This document shows positions 1 to 8,726 of a stretch of DNA of 34,311 nucleotides, one piece after another (within the stretch, counting starts at the first letter, position 1; every line of letters starts with the position of its first letter). This DNA is from Alphaproteobacteria bacterium (GTDB lineage Bacteria; Pseudomonadota; Alphaproteobacteria; UBA2966): contig JABILA010000113.1 in the NCBI GenBank assembly GCA_018654745.1, positions 1 through 34,311 of the forward strand, read 5' to 3'. The notes under the pieces are model-generated. The model did not search any database. It had not been told where the DNA came from and saw nothing but the letters and a program-made list of their open reading frames with translations. The translations under genes and the position numbers were made by a program.

Positions 1-123
1 ATGATCTTTTCGCTATTCTGTAACATGAGGGTTACCTTTCGATTGTGTTTCGATAATTTTATTTGCACCGTTATCAAAACCGGTAACCCTCTCCTTTTGC
101 AAGGAGCGGTGTCAGATCAGGTC
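1..123 (-). mobile_element. Left-edge fragment of an insertion sequence (5' end of element)
   Basis: Read on the minus strand, 123-110 is GACCTGATCTGACA, and 86-74 is TTACCGGTTTTGA. The same two blocks occur at the other edge of the window (34189-34202, and 34204-34216 with one mismatch), next to a transposase 3' end, so this is inferred to be the opposite terminal inverted repeat of the same IS type. Inside it, AAGG lies just upstream of a minus-strand ATG at 26-24 that opens a frame beginning MLQNSEKI and running off the window; this could be the transposase start. A 9-bp inverted repeat (28-36 against 82-90) and a small hairpin (91-96/101-106) lie between. The adjacent cyclase gene loses homology at exactly this boundary, which supports an insertion. 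The element family cannot be confirmed from this fragment. Confidence 0.6.
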
Positions 124-1283
124 GAAACTACTTCAGGTAAGCGTCCCTCAGACAGACCGGTTGAGCCGCGCAAATCAACAAAGGCGATGACGACTTCGAC
201 TTCCTGCCCGGCTAGATAACCCGGCTTGTGGAAGCCATCCTGGGCTACGGCGCTGGCGGGCAACAAGGGTGCGACTTCCAGGTCAACGCGCGGTCTGATC
301 TGACAGGCCAGACGTACGCCTTCGGGCGCCGATATGCGGTTAAGGACCTTAAGTTCGTCATCATTCGCCGGGGCAAGCCAGTCACTGCCACGACCAACTT
401 TTACCCGACAGGTGGAGCAACGCCCCCTGCCCCCACACACAGACGCGTGCGGAATGTTGTTGGCTCGCAGGATTTCCAGCACGGTGGCACCAGGGGCGGC
501 TGGCAGGTCGCGTTCTCCTTGATAGGAAATCATCAGAGGCCGCTCGCGTTTGGCCATGGCCAAACGTATCCAGCGGGCCGTAAACAGCACAGTCAGAACG
601 ACCGCATAACCAACAAGAACATTACCATATACACTCACGACCCAGGGTGTGATCTCGGGGCCGAATTTCGCCTTGGTCAATATTTCCTGATACCAGGCCG
701 GGTTCTGTTCGATCATCGCCAGCGCGCGCATGCCCGCAGCGAAGTACCCGGCAAGAGCCAGGGTTGGAAATATCACGGCGATTGATATGGCAATATTCTG
801 AAAACGTAGATAACGAGGTTTGAGGCGAAGCCAGGTGTGCAAGCCGATACAGCCGTGAATCCAGACCAGGATAACGAGCAAAGCCTGGGATATGCCTGAT
901 TCAGGTGAGACCTTGAAGAACAACACCATCTCGAAAGCGTAGCTGTTCATTTGCCCCATGACTTCGTGGGCGAGTTTGGTGCCGACGATGTGGGCGCTCA
1001 AAAAAATCGGGATCAGCAGGCCGAAGATATTCTGGGTTGCCTCCCAGCCTTTCATCTTCAGGGTTTCGCGCCTGTATAGTGACCATAACGATAAGCCATT
1101 GTGTGTGAGTATTGCCCCAACCAGCAGAAGTTTCCCGACCATGGTGCGCCAGGGGTGGGTGGTCCAGATCGACGAGGCGTCCATGGCCTCAAATGAATGC
1201 AGGCCGGATATTTTGTTGATCAGATGTGCAATGACGAAAAACAGCAAAATCAGTCCGCTATAGAGTCTTAATTTGGCGACCAT
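117..1283 (-). pseudogene. Truncated membrane redox-sensor / 2Fe-2S ferredoxin / class III adenylate cyclase
   Basis: The N-terminal part (residues about 6-240) has roughly six membrane segments with histidines in or near them (H20, H61, H98, H106, H143, H149). It resembles the succinate-dehydrogenase-type di-heme b anchor known from alphaproteobacterial CyaC adenylate cyclases. A plant-type [2Fe-2S] domain follows (about 248-340) with C283, C289, C292 and C327. At about 362 a class III cyclase domain begins (VIAFVDLRGST, with D370 as the expected first metal ligand). It stops at residue 388, some 150-200 residues short of a complete domain. The remaining cyclase sequence is absent from all frames to the left, and an IS-like end starts at about 123. 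The product cannot make cAMP but could still be a membrane redox protein. It lies 70 bp downstream of iscX on the same strand, so it is probably the distal isc operon gene. Heme binding is inferred from the histidine pattern. Confidence 0.75.
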
Positions 1284-1353
1284 CGTTTCCCCCGCCCAAA
1301 GTTAGATAGCTGTACGTTAAACCATTTCACCCACACGCCAACAGATACGAGAC

Positions 1354-1557
1354 TTAATCTTCCCGTTCATCCAGCCAGGCCATTTGAATAGCCTCAAGAG
1401 TTTTTTCGTTGGAGCGTTCCGGATCGTCTTTGAAATCCGCCAGTTCACAAATCCATCGATGCAGATCCGTAAAGCGAATATTGACGACGTCTGCGTCCGG
1501 ATGTGTGTCTTCAAGTTCGATGGCGATGTCGAAAACATCTGTCCAGCGCAATGCCAT
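1354..1557 (-). CDS. iscX: Fe-S assembly accessory protein IscX
   Basis: This 67-residue acidic protein has the IscX signature: a start of MALRWTD, then the RFTDLHRWICELADF block (about 28-42) and a C-terminal LEAIQMAWLDE. IscX binds IscS and iron and is thought to tune cluster assembly as a frataxin-like adaptor. The length matches the family. The ATG at 1557-1555 is preceded by GGAG at about 8 nt and gives the canonical N-terminus; a longer upstream reading frame has no such support. It is the penultimate gene of the isc operon, directly after fdx. Confidence 0.93.
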   Translation of the reverse strand: MALRWTDVFDIAIELEDTHPDADVVNIRFTDLHRWICELADFKDDPERSNEKTLEAIQMAWLDERED

Positions 1558-1619
1558 AGGTCCCGCTCCAGGTCTGAAATATCTATCAAAAACCTGGACC
1601 GAAAACGTCTGAAATCAAG

Positions 1620-1955
1620 TCAGACGTCGACCATCATGTTGCGGGTGGCGGCCGGCAATTTCACTTTCAGGCCATCAAGTTCTTCAGTCATGATAATCTG
1701 GCAACCCAGACGTGAAGTGTGGGTCAAACCAAAAGCCAGATCCAGCATGTCTTCTTCGTCTTCCGAGGCTTCGTCCAGTTGATCAAAGAAGTCATCTTCG
1801 ACGATGACATGGCAAGTTGAACAGGCAAGTGCCCCTTCGCAGGCACCTTCCAGATCGATTTTGTTCTTGTGGGCAATTTCCATAACCGACAGGCCCAACG
1901 GCGCATCAACTTCTTTGGTGTTTCCGTCAGCGTCGATGAAATTCATTTTAGGCAC
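1620..1955 (-). CDS. fdx: Isc-type [2Fe-2S] ferredoxin
   Basis: The adrenodoxin-type ferredoxin of the isc operon supplies electrons for cluster assembly on IscU. Cluster ligands are C39, C45, C48 (context [14 protein letters not shown]) and C85 (RLGCQI) in the 111-residue form. An acidic stretch (about 58-70, [13 protein letters not shown]) fits docking to basic partners. The start is placed at GTG 1955-1953, giving [11 protein letters not shown] as in relatives. GGAG lies 9 nt before this GTG but only 2 nt before the in-frame ATG at 1970, which is therefore less likely. It lies between hscA and iscX, as in gammaproteobacterial isc operons. Confidence 0.93.
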   Translation of the reverse strand: MPKMNFIDADGNTKEVDAPLGLSVMEIAHKNKIDLEGACEGALACSTCHVIVEDDFFDQLDEASEDEEDMLDLAFGLTHTSRLGCQIIMTEELDGLKVKLPAATRNMMVDV

Positions 1956-2056
1956 GGTACATGGCTCCACTCGAATTAATCTTGAAAGTTACCCGATAAC
2001 GACCTTCACATAGCGCGGCTGCAGGGCGATTACCAGAGATCGAATTTATTTTTCAG

Positions 2057-3961
2057 TCACGCTTCAGGATTTACCATCTCACCATCGATATCATCGACAG
2101 ACGATCCCGTCAGCGCTTTGCGAATATCCTTGTCCATGCGACGCGACGCAAAGCCTTCGGTTGCCTTGTTCAGGACATCAACGGCTGTATTGATCGCATC
2201 CCTGTCGTCTCCCGTCATGGCCGTACGGAGTTCACTGATCCGTTGACTGATAACTTCTTTTTCATCGTCAATCAGCAGTTCACCATCAACTTCCAGGGCA
2301 CTTTCAAAGGCCAGTAACATTCGTGTGCCTTCAACCCGGGCTTCAGCCAGCAGGCGCTCCATCATGTCGCTGCGCCCGTGCTCCATGCTCTCACGCAGCA
2401 TGCGGGACATATCCTCGTCACTCAGGCCATAGCTTGGTTTGACTTCAACCTGGGCTTCGAGGCCGGTGCTGTCTTCCGACGCAGACACCGTCAGCAAACC
2501 ATCTGCATCAACAGAGAACATCACACGAATACGTGCAGCACCCGCGACCATGGCCGGAATACCACGAAGTTCGAAGCGGGCCAGTGACCGGTTTTGGTCA
2601 ACCATTTCGCGCTCACCCTGCAAGGCATGAATTGCCATGGCAGTCTGACCGTCCTTGTAGGTTGTGAATTCCTGGGCCTTGGCGACAGGGATTGGTGTAT
2701 TGCGATGAATAACTTTCTCGACCATGCCGCCCATGGTCTCAATGCCAAGGGACAATGGTGTCACGTCCAGCAGCAAGGCGTTGGAGCCAGCAGTCAGGGC
2801 CTCGGCCTGCAAGGCAGCACCCAGGGCCACAACTTCATCCGGGTTGATATCCGCCAGTGGTTCCTGGCCAAACAAACCTGCAACATGCTCGCGCACCAGC
2901 GGCACACGGGTTGATCCACCAACCAGAACCACGCCCTTGACCTCGTCCGGCATGATATCGGCTTCCAGCAACACATCACGGCTTAGCTTGATGGTGCGTT
3001 CAACAATGGGCGCAATCAGATCGTTAAAGTGGGTCCGGTCGAGGCTGTGTTCGGTCGGCTCTCCGTCCATGCCCAGCATCCATTTGCCCTGGTCCTGATC
3101 GGTCAGGCATTCCTTGGCCAAACGAGCTGTCATCAGGGCGTTCTTGACTTCGGTAATGGTCAATTCACCATCACCGCCAATGGTTTCAGTACGTTCTGCG
3201 AGAAAATGTTCAGCAACGGCATGATCCAGATCGTCGCCACCCAACTGGGCATCGCCACCGGTTGCCAGGACCTGAAACACACCCATTTCCATGCGCAGGA
3301 TCGAAATATCAAATGTGCCACCACCAAAATCAAAGACGGCGTACAAGCCTTCGACATCCTTGTCGAGGCCATAGGCCAGCGCCGCAGCGGTGGGTTCATT
3401 GACCAGGCGCAGGGTTTCAAGGCCAGCAAGTTTCGCGGCGTCCTTGGTGGCCGCCCGTGCGGCGTCATCAAAATAGGCTGGAACGGTGATCACGGCTTTT
3501 TCGACGTTGCGGTCCAGCGCTTCTTCTGCCCGGTTTTTCAGGGCCCGGAGAATATCAGCCGAGATTTCCACCGGTGTCAGCGAACGCCCGGCGATGGAAA
3601 GGCGGACCATGCCGCCTTCGCTGGCTGCTTCATCGACGTCATAGGGCAGCTTGCCGCCCAGAGTTTTCAAATCTTCAACGCCCCGGCCCATCAAGCGCTT
3701 GATCGACGCGACAACGCGTTCTGGTTCGTCCAGCAACACTGGCCGTGCATCTGCACCGACGACGACCTTGTCGTCCAGATAAGCCACAACGGATGGCACC
3801 ATGCCGCGCCCGTCCGTGCCACGCAGAATTTCAGGCGCACCCTCATGGGCAATCGCAATAAGGGAATTGGTTGTGCCCAGATCAATACCGACAGCGACAT
3901 TGTCGTCGGCGTGGGGCATGGGGGTTTCACCCGGTTCATGAATTTGCAGGAATTCGGCCAT
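2057..3961 (-). CDS. hscA: Hsp70-class Fe-S chaperone HscA
   Basis: This 634-residue DnaK-like chaperone couples ATP hydrolysis to release of clusters from IscU, recognising its LPPVK motif. The Hsp70 phosphate-1 motif GIDLGTTNSLIA is near residues 25-36. Other Hsp70 signatures follow (FDFGGGTFDIS, about 215; VVLVGGSTRVPLV, about 345), then the substrate-binding half with LLLDVTPLSLGIETMGG. The N-terminus MAEFLQIHEPGETP matches the extended start typical of HscA, which favours this ATG over the internal one at residue 15. It follows hscB by 57 bp and precedes fdx. Length and domain order are normal. Confidence 0.96.
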   Translation of the reverse strand: MAEFLQIHEPGETPMPHADDNVAVGIDLGTTNSLIAIAHEGAPEILRGTDGRGMVPSVVAYLDDKVVVGADARPVLLDEPERVVASIKRLMGRGVEDLKTLGGKLPYDVDEAASEGGMVRLSIAGRSLTPVEISADILRALKNRAEEALDRNVEKAVITVPAYFDDAARAATKDAAKLAGLETLRLVNEPTAAALAYGLDKDVEGLYAVFDFGGGTFDISILRMEMGVFQVLATGGDAQLGGDDLDHAVAEHFLAERTETIGGDGELTITEVKNALMTARLAKECLTDQDQGKWMLGMDGEPTEHSLDRTHFNDLIAPIVERTIKLSRDVLLEADIMPDEVKGVVLVGGSTRVPLVREHVAGLFGQEPLADINPDEVVALGAALQAEALTAGSNALLLDVTPLSLGIETMGGMVEKVIHRNTPIPVAKAQEFTTYKDGQTAMAIHALQGEREMVDQNRSLARFELRGIPAMVAGAARIRVMFSVDADGLLTVSASEDSTGLEAQVEVKPSYGLSDEDMSRMLRESMEHGRSDMMERLLAEARVEGTRMLLAFESALEVDGELLIDDEKEVISQRISELRTAMTGDDRDAINTAVDVLNKATEGFASRRMDKDIRKALTGSSVDDIDGEMVNPEA

Positions 3962-4018
3962 CTTGGAGTCTAAACCTTAAACTAAATTGTATTGCGAACG
4001 GTGTAATTTGAACACCAG

Positions 4019-4666
4019 TTAATTATTTAATACCAACCGCTTGCGGCGTATTTCCTGAAGTAACTTAAGAAGATATTTCAGGCGTGTAACGATGCCGGTG
4101 GCGCCTTCCAGATCGTCGGCACTGAAGGCCAGTGACAGGGCTTCTTCGGAAAGTTCAATATCGGCACGGGTCAGAGCTTCAAGTTTGGCGACTTCATCTG
4201 CTGTTTCCGCATCGGCCAGCGCTTCGCGGCTTTCCATGGCTTCCATCAGCAATTCCGGATCACTTTCCGTTCGGGCATGATCGTCGACCCCGGCACCTTT
4301 CGTTTCCAACAAGGCTTCTGCTCGGGAAAGCGGTGCTTTCAGTCGGTCATAGGCCTCGTTCAGGTCCGTTGCATGTTGCAGTGACAGTTGTTTTTCGCGT
4401 GATGATTTGGTGGCGAAGCGATCCGGGTGGAAAGTGCGCTGAAAGGCAAAATAGCGTTTTTCCAGATCTTTCGGATCAAGGTCAAAGTCGGCCTTCATGC
4501 CGAGCCGCTGAAATTCGTCGCCACGTCGTGCAGGCTGGATGATGCCACAGGCATGGCAAAACGGTGCGCGCTGATCTACAGACCCGCGACAGGACCAACA
4601 AGGCGAGTCCGGATGGGCGTGCACATGTCCCTGCCCTTCACCTTTATGATTATCGTTATTGCTCAA
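4019..4666 (-). CDS. hscB: J-protein co-chaperone HscB with N-terminal zinc finger
   Basis: The J domain carries the HPD motif at H80-P81-D82 (context FQRTFHPDRFA) that stimulates HscA ATPase. The C-terminal three-helix region (about 130-215) binds IscU. Unlike E. coli HscB, it has an N-terminal extension with two CxxC pairs (C23/C26 as CWSC and C37/C40 as CHAC). This resembles the metal-binding domain of eukaryotic HSCB and some alphaproteobacterial relatives. The start is uncertain: TTG at 4666 is used here, and an in-frame GTG at 4624, with AGGG 6-7 nt upstream, would remove only 14 residues and keep the finger. The gene is separated from iscA by a palindromic repeat. Confidence 0.92.
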   Translation of the reverse strand: MSNNDNHKGEGQGHVHAHPDSPCWSCRGSVDQRAPFCHACGIIQPARRGDEFQRLGMKADFDLDPKDLEKRYFAFQRTFHPDRFATKSSREKQLSLQHATDLNEAYDRLKAPLSRAEALLETKGAGVDDHARTESDPELLMEAMESREALADAETADEVAKLEALTRADIELSEEALSLAFSADDLEGATGIVTRLKYLLKLLQEIRRKRLVLNN

Positions 4667-4698
4667 AATTGAAACTCTGTCTCTTGATTGAACTGCTA

Positions 4699-4771
4699 CA
4701 TGGATACTGGCCTTCGCCAGTATGACGCGATTTCTTTCGGTTCGTCATACTGGCGAAGGCCAGTATCCATG
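4699..4771. repeat. Nested palindromic REP-like element between iscA and hscB
   Basis: Two perfectly complementary 29-nt arms (4699-4727 and 4743-4771) surround a 15-nt spacer. Each arm is itself palindromic (ATACTGGC-CTTC-GCCAGTAT on the left; the mirror with GAAG on the right). A transcript could form one long hairpin or two short ones. The structure matches dispersed intergenic palindromes (REP/BIME-like) reported in many proteobacterial genomes. There is no T-tract on the transcribed minus strand, so it is not a standard intrinsic terminator. Its position inside the operon suggests an effect on mRNA processing or stability. Confidence 0.85.
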
Positions 4772-4804
4772 ATGTGTCTGGTTTACGCCCAGGCGTTTAA
4801 GACC

Positions 4805-5137
4805 CTAGACGTGGAAGGATTCTCCACAACCGCATTTGCCTTTTTCATTCGGATTGGTGAAGACAAAACCGGACTGCAGCTTTTCTTCCACAAAATCCAT
4901 TTCTGTACCGACAATAAACATGGTGGCTTTGGGGTCGATGAAAACCTTGACGCCTTTTTCTTCGATAATTTCATCGAACTCTTCAGGCGTGTCGGCATAT
5001 TCCAGCGTATAGGACAGGCCGGAACAGCCCGCTGTGCGCACGCTAATGCGCAAGCCGGCGGCTGGCTCGTCACGTTTTGTCATCAACGCATTAATCCGGT
5101 CAACAGCGTTGTCCGTCAAACTGATCATCGCGGGCAT
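4805..5137 (-). CDS. iscA: A-type Fe-S carrier protein IscA
   Basis: This is an A-type carrier of about 110 residues that transfers [2Fe-2S]/[4Fe-4S] clusters from IscU to apoproteins. The three invariant cysteines are C38 (RTAGCSGL) and C102/C104 (KCGCGESF). The start chosen is ATG 5137-5135, because GGAAGGA lies 7 nt upstream and gives MPAMISLT, close to the family N-terminus. A GTG at 5164 would add nine residues and has no comparable ribosome-binding site. It lies 53 bp after iscU. Confidence 0.94.
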   Translation of the reverse strand: MPAMISLTDNAVDRINALMTKRDEPAAGLRISVRTAGCSGLSYTLEYADTPEEFDEIIEEKGVKVFIDPKATMFIVGTEMDFVEEKLQSGFVFTNPNEKGKCGCGESFHV

Positions 5138-5190
5138 ATATACATCCTTCCAATCGTCACTCACGGTGCCACATCAGGCACCGATCCGGT

Positions 5191-5598
5191 TTATTCTGCA
5201 GCTTCGCCTTTGGCTATTGCTGCTGATTTTTCCTTGTAGTCGCTAATCGCGGCCTTGATGGCGTCTTCTGCCAGTACTGAACAGTGAATTTTCACGGGTG
5301 GCAACGCCAGTTCTTCGGCGATATCCGTGTTCTTGATCTCACCGGCTTCGTCCAATGACTTTCCCTTGACCCATTCTGTGACCAGACTGGATGAGGCAAT
5401 CGCAGAACCACAGCCAAAAGTCTTGAACTTGGCATCTTCAATAATGCCTTCGGGGTTAACCTTGATTTGAAGTTTCATCACGTCACCACAGGCAGGTGCA
5501 CCAACCAGACCTGTGCCCACGCCATCATCGTCTTTTTCAAACGATCCGATGTTTAACGGGTTCTCGTAATGCTCGATCAATTTGTCGCTGTAAGCCAT
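5191..5598 (-). CDS. iscU: Fe-S cluster scaffold IscU
   Basis: This is the scaffold on which clusters are first built from IscS-derived sulfur. In the 135-residue form the ligands are C37 and D39 (APACGDV), C63 (FGCGSA), H105 and C106 (IHCSVLAEDA), at the same positions as in E. coli IscU. The HscA recognition motif LPPVK is at 99-103. The start at ATG 5598 (MAYSDKLIEHYENP) matches the family and has GGTGG upstream; the ATG four codons earlier is less likely. A 105-bp gap to iscS contains no gene. Confidence 0.96.
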   Translation of the reverse strand: MAYSDKLIEHYENPLNIGSFEKDDDGVGTGLVGAPACGDVMKLQIKVNPEGIIEDAKFKTFGCGSAIASSSLVTEWVKGKSLDEAGEIKNTDIAEELALPPVKIHCSVLAEDAIKAAISDYKEKSAAIAKGEAAE

Positions 5599-5703
5599 GT
5601 TATCCACCATTCCAATTAATTAGTATTCTTATACCAAATTAGCCCGCAAGACCAGCGTGACAATTTGACACATTCTAAACTTCGCCTGTGATCGGCCAAT
5701 TCA

Positions 5704-6921
5704 TTAGTGATCAGCCCACTCAATAGACTTGATATCGATGCCCTCTTGCGCCATTTCCCACAACGGGCTCATGGCACGTAACTTCTCAACGGCTTTCACA
5801 ATATGTTCTACCGCATAGTCGATTTCAGCTTCTGTTGTAAAACGGCCAATGCCAAAGCGAATGGACGTATGGGCCATTTCTTCTTCAACACCCAGCGAGC
5901 GCAACACGTAGCTTGGCTCCAGGGACGCCGATGTACAGGCAGAGCCTGAGGATACTGCCAGATCACGGATGCCCATCATCAGGGATTCGCCTTCAACATA
6001 GGCAAAACTGAGATTGATGTTGCCCCAGAAGCGGTGCTCATCATCACCGTTCAGGATAACTTCCGGCAATCTGTCGTTGATTGCGGTATGAAAACGCTTG
6101 GCCAGTAATCGAATACGTTCGTTGTCTGACGCCATCTCGGCCTCTGCAATGGCACAGGCTTCACCCAGGCCCACACACAAAGGAGGCGACAAAGTGCCCG
6201 AACGCATGCCGCGTTCCTGACCACCGCCATTGATCAGCGGACGCAACCGGACCCGTGGCTTGCGACGCACAAACAAGGCACCAATGCCCATGGGACCATA
6301 AATCTTGTGACCGGAGATGCTCATCAGATCGATGTTCATCTCGTTGACATCCAATGGAATTTTACCAGCACCCTGGGCAGCATCCGTGTGGAAAAATATC
6401 TTGTTTTCGCGACAAATCCTGCCGATTTCAGCCAGAGGCTGGATCACGCCGATTTCGTTATGCACCGCCATGATCGACACCAGAACCGTGCGGTCCGTAA
6501 TCGCATCCTTCAGGGCATCAAGGCTGATCAGTCCGTTTTCCTGAACCGGTAGATAAGTCACCTTGAAGCCTTCTTCCTGCTCCAGATGACGACAGGTATC
6601 CAGCACACATTTATGCTCGGTCACGGACGTAATGATATGGTCCTTGCCCTTGTCACGGTAGAACATCGCAGCACCCTTAAGCGCCAGATTATTTGATTCT
6701 GTCGCACCCGAGGTGAAAATGATTTCCTTGGGGCTGGCACCGATCAAACTGGCAACCTGTGCCCGGGCTGCTTCAACGGCTTCTTCAGCTTCCCAGCCAA
6801 AAGAATGGCTGCGTGAATGAGGATTGCCATATTTGGCACCGAAATACGGCATCATGACCTCAACAACACGCGGGTCCATGGGCGTTGTGGCCTGATAATC
6901 CATATAGATCGGCGTTTTCAT
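5704..6921 (-). CDS. iscS: Cysteine desulfurase IscS
   Basis: This PLP-dependent enzyme converts cysteine to alanine and passes persulfide sulfur to IscU. It is 405 residues from ATG 6921 ([14 protein letters not shown]), which has AAGGG 7 nt upstream; this equals the E. coli length (404), so the in-frame ATG at 6960 is less likely. The PLP lysine is K206 (SGHKIYGP) and the persulfide cysteine is C329 ([14 protein letters not shown]) on the long mobile loop typical of group I IscS. The C-terminal tail, which contacts IscU, is intact. It follows a second desulfurase gene. Confidence 0.96.
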   Translation of the reverse strand: MKTPIYMDYQATTPMDPRVVEVMMPYFGAKYGNPHSRSHSFGWEAEEAVEAARAQVASLIGASPKEIIFTSGATESNNLALKGAAMFYRDKGKDHIITSVTEHKCVLDTCRHLEQEEGFKVTYLPVQENGLISLDALKDAITDRTVLVSIMAVHNEIGVIQPLAEIGRICRENKIFFHTDAAQGAGKIPLDVNEMNIDLMSISGHKIYGPMGIGALFVRRKPRVRLRPLINGGGQERGMRSGTLSPPLCVGLGEACAIAEAEMASDNERIRLLAKRFHTAINDRLPEVILNGDDEHRFWGNINLSFAYVEGESLMMGIRDLAVSSGSACTSASLEPSYVLRSLGVEEEMAHTSIRFGIGRFTTEAEIDYAVEHIVKAVEKLRAMSPLWEMAQEGIDIKSIEWADH

Positions 6922-6995
6922 GTTTTCGCCCTTGAATTCAACGTGACTCTGTTCGTTCATTTCACTTCAATCCTGTCATTCACAGTTGACCACCC

Positions 6996-8150
6996 TCAGG
7001 CAGCCGTTAGTTCCTCGGACTTCTGCCCCAGACGCCCATAAAGCGCCTTCCAGGCAGCAACAAATTCATCGATATCGTCTTGTGTCGTGCCCCAGCCGAG
7101 GCTGACACGAATAGCGCTGCTGGCAGCAGTTTCATCGACACCCATCGCCAGCAAGACTGGCGATGCTGAAACCTTGCCGGATGAACAGGCTGCACCTGCA
7201 CTGATCGCAATGCCTTCCAGATCAAAGCTCATGACCTGAACTTCGCTGTCGACGCCTGGCATGGCAAAACAACTGGTATTGCCGACACGCGCCGTATCAG
7301 CGCCAAAAATCCTGACGTCGAGCGCAAAATCACTGATTTGCCGCTCCAGACTGTCTCGCAAAGCTTCTATTTCATCTGTTCGCGCCAGATCATCGGCGGC
7401 GAGTTCTGCGGCGACACCAAACCCCGCGATCCCCGCCAGGTTCTCTGTCCCCGGTCGCAAACCCTTTTCCTGGCCACCACCGGTTTGAATGCCTTGCATC
7501 TTGCCGACTTGTACGCTGGTGATCAGCGCTCCCGTTCCCGCCGGACCGCATGTCTTGTGTGCAGATATCGTGGCAAGATCGACGTTTAACACTTTCATAT
7601 CAAACGGTATTTTACCCGCAACCTGAACCGCATCCGTATGCATCAAGGCCCCATATTGGTGGGCTATATCCGCCAATTCCTGGATCGGTTGAAGAACGCC
7701 GGTTTCATTATTGGCAGCCATCACGGACACCAACACGGACTGATCTTTACCTTCTGCTTCCAGCAACTCAGCAAGACTGTCAGGTTGAACCACGCCATTT
7801 TGATCAACAGGTATGATCGTTGCCCCAAGCGCCAGTGCCGTTGTCATGACCGAAGGATGCTCAACTGCCGAAACCAACAACTTGCGGCCTGCTTCATGGA
7901 AACTGCGCAGGCAGAGGTTGTTCGCTTCTGTACCGCCACTGGTGAAAATCACGTCTCCGGCACTCGCCCCCAAAAGGCTTGCCACTTTTTCACGGGCATT
8001 TTCGACGGCGATCCTTGCATTTCTGCCAGTCGAATGAACAGAGGACGGATTACCGCCTGTTGCCAGTGCCTGCGCGACTGCTTCAACCACAGCCGGTTTC
8101 ACCGGTGCCGTGGCATTGTAGTCGAGATATATGGTGCGGGACTGGCTCAC
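6996..8150 (-). CDS. NifS/IscS-like cysteine desulfurase (second copy, divergent)
   Basis: A second fold-type I desulfurase of about 384 residues lies between iscR and iscS. It has the PLP lysine K199 (SAHKTCGPAGTG) and an active cysteine C322 (SAGAACSSGKVSAS), both in the expected places. It is clearly divergent from the neighbouring IscS, so this is not a recent duplication. GTG 8150-8148 is chosen as start: it gives MSQSRTIYLDYNATAP, lies 5 bp after the iscR stop, and has AGGG about 9 nt upstream. A longer frame would overlap iscR by 46 bp. Rickettsiae show a similar iscR, NifS-like gene, iscS order. Its separate role (for example sulfur for tRNA thiolation) is unknown. Confidence 0.88.
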   Translation of the reverse strand: MSQSRTIYLDYNATAPVKPAVVEAVAQALATGGNPSSVHSTGRNARIAVENAREKVASLLGASAGDVIFTSGGTEANNLCLRSFHEAGRKLLVSAVEHPSVMTTALALGATIIPVDQNGVVQPDSLAELLEAEGKDQSVLVSVMAANNETGVLQPIQELADIAHQYGALMHTDAVQVAGKIPFDMKVLNVDLATISAHKTCGPAGTGALITSVQVGKMQGIQTGGGQEKGLRPGTENLAGIAGFGVAAELAADDLARTDEIEALRDSLERQISDFALDVRIFGADTARVGNTSCFAMPGVDSEVQVMSFDLEGIAISAGAACSSGKVSASPVLLAMGVDETAASSAIRVSLGWGTTQDDIDEFVAAWKALYGRLGQKSEELTAA

Positions 8151-8155
8151 AGTAT

Positions 8156-8704
8156 TCAACCCTGAACGGCTTCCTGAGCGAGAACCGGCGATGGCAGACA
8201 ATCGCCAGCGATCTGTTCAGCATCAAGCGTTATTGCAGGCTCATTACGGGGCCGGTCTTCAAATTCTTCGCCCATCATGCCACTGGTTCCGAGAACCCGA
8301 CGGCTGATGACGTCATCCAGCGAGACAGAAGCCAGATACAAATGGATCTGATTGGTCAGTTCTTCCCACAGGTCATGGGTCAAACATCGGCCCTTGTTGC
8401 TTTGACAACCGGCAGGAGAACCAGGCTGGCAGCGCATAACGCTGAGCGGCTCATCAACTGCAAGCACAATGTCTGAAATGCGCATTTCCTCGGCACTGCG
8501 GCCCAGCATATAGCCACCACCGGGTCCACGAACGCTTTTCACAAGTGACGAGCGCCGCAACTTGCCGAACAATTGCTCAAGATATGAGAGCGAAATTTCC
8601 TGACGGTCCGCGATATCGGCCAGCGACACAGGACGTCCGCCACTCTGGATCGCCAGATCAGCCATGGCCATAACCGCATAACGGCCCTTGGTACTTAGTT
8701 TCAC
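8156..8704 (-). CDS. iscR: Rrf2-family Fe-S sensing regulator IscR
   Basis: This 182-residue winged-helix repressor/activator controls the isc operon. The N-terminal MKLSTKGRYAVMAMADLA and the wing RGPGGGYMLGR (59-69) are classical. Cluster ligands are C92, C100, C107 and probably H110 (in RCLTHDLW). The spacing between the cysteines is longer than in E. coli IscR (C92/C98/C104/H107). The start is GTG 8704-8702 with AAGGAG 7 nt upstream. It is the first isc gene proper, 51 bp after cysE; the intervening dyad may be an operator. Confidence 0.95.
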   Translation of the reverse strand: MKLSTKGRYAVMAMADLAIQSGGRPVSLADIADRQEISLSYLEQLFGKLRRSSLVKSVRGPGGGYMLGRSAEEMRISDIVLAVDEPLSVMRCQPGSPAGCQSNKGRCLTHDLWEELTNQIHLYLASVSLDDVISRRVLGTSGMMGEEFEDRPRNEPAITLDAEQIAGDCLPSPVLAQEAVQG

Positions 8705-8726
8705 AATTCGTCTCCTTCTAATGACA

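Noticed and set aside
1..123. Possible continuation of the adenylate cyclase domain in another frame (simple frameshift)
   Set aside because: I translated all three minus-strand frames left of the stop; none shows cyclase motifs, and the sequence instead matches the IS end at the other edge.
3029..3973. Long plus-strand open frame opposite hscA
   Set aside because: It is an antisense shadow of the well-conserved hscA codons; no family resemblance.
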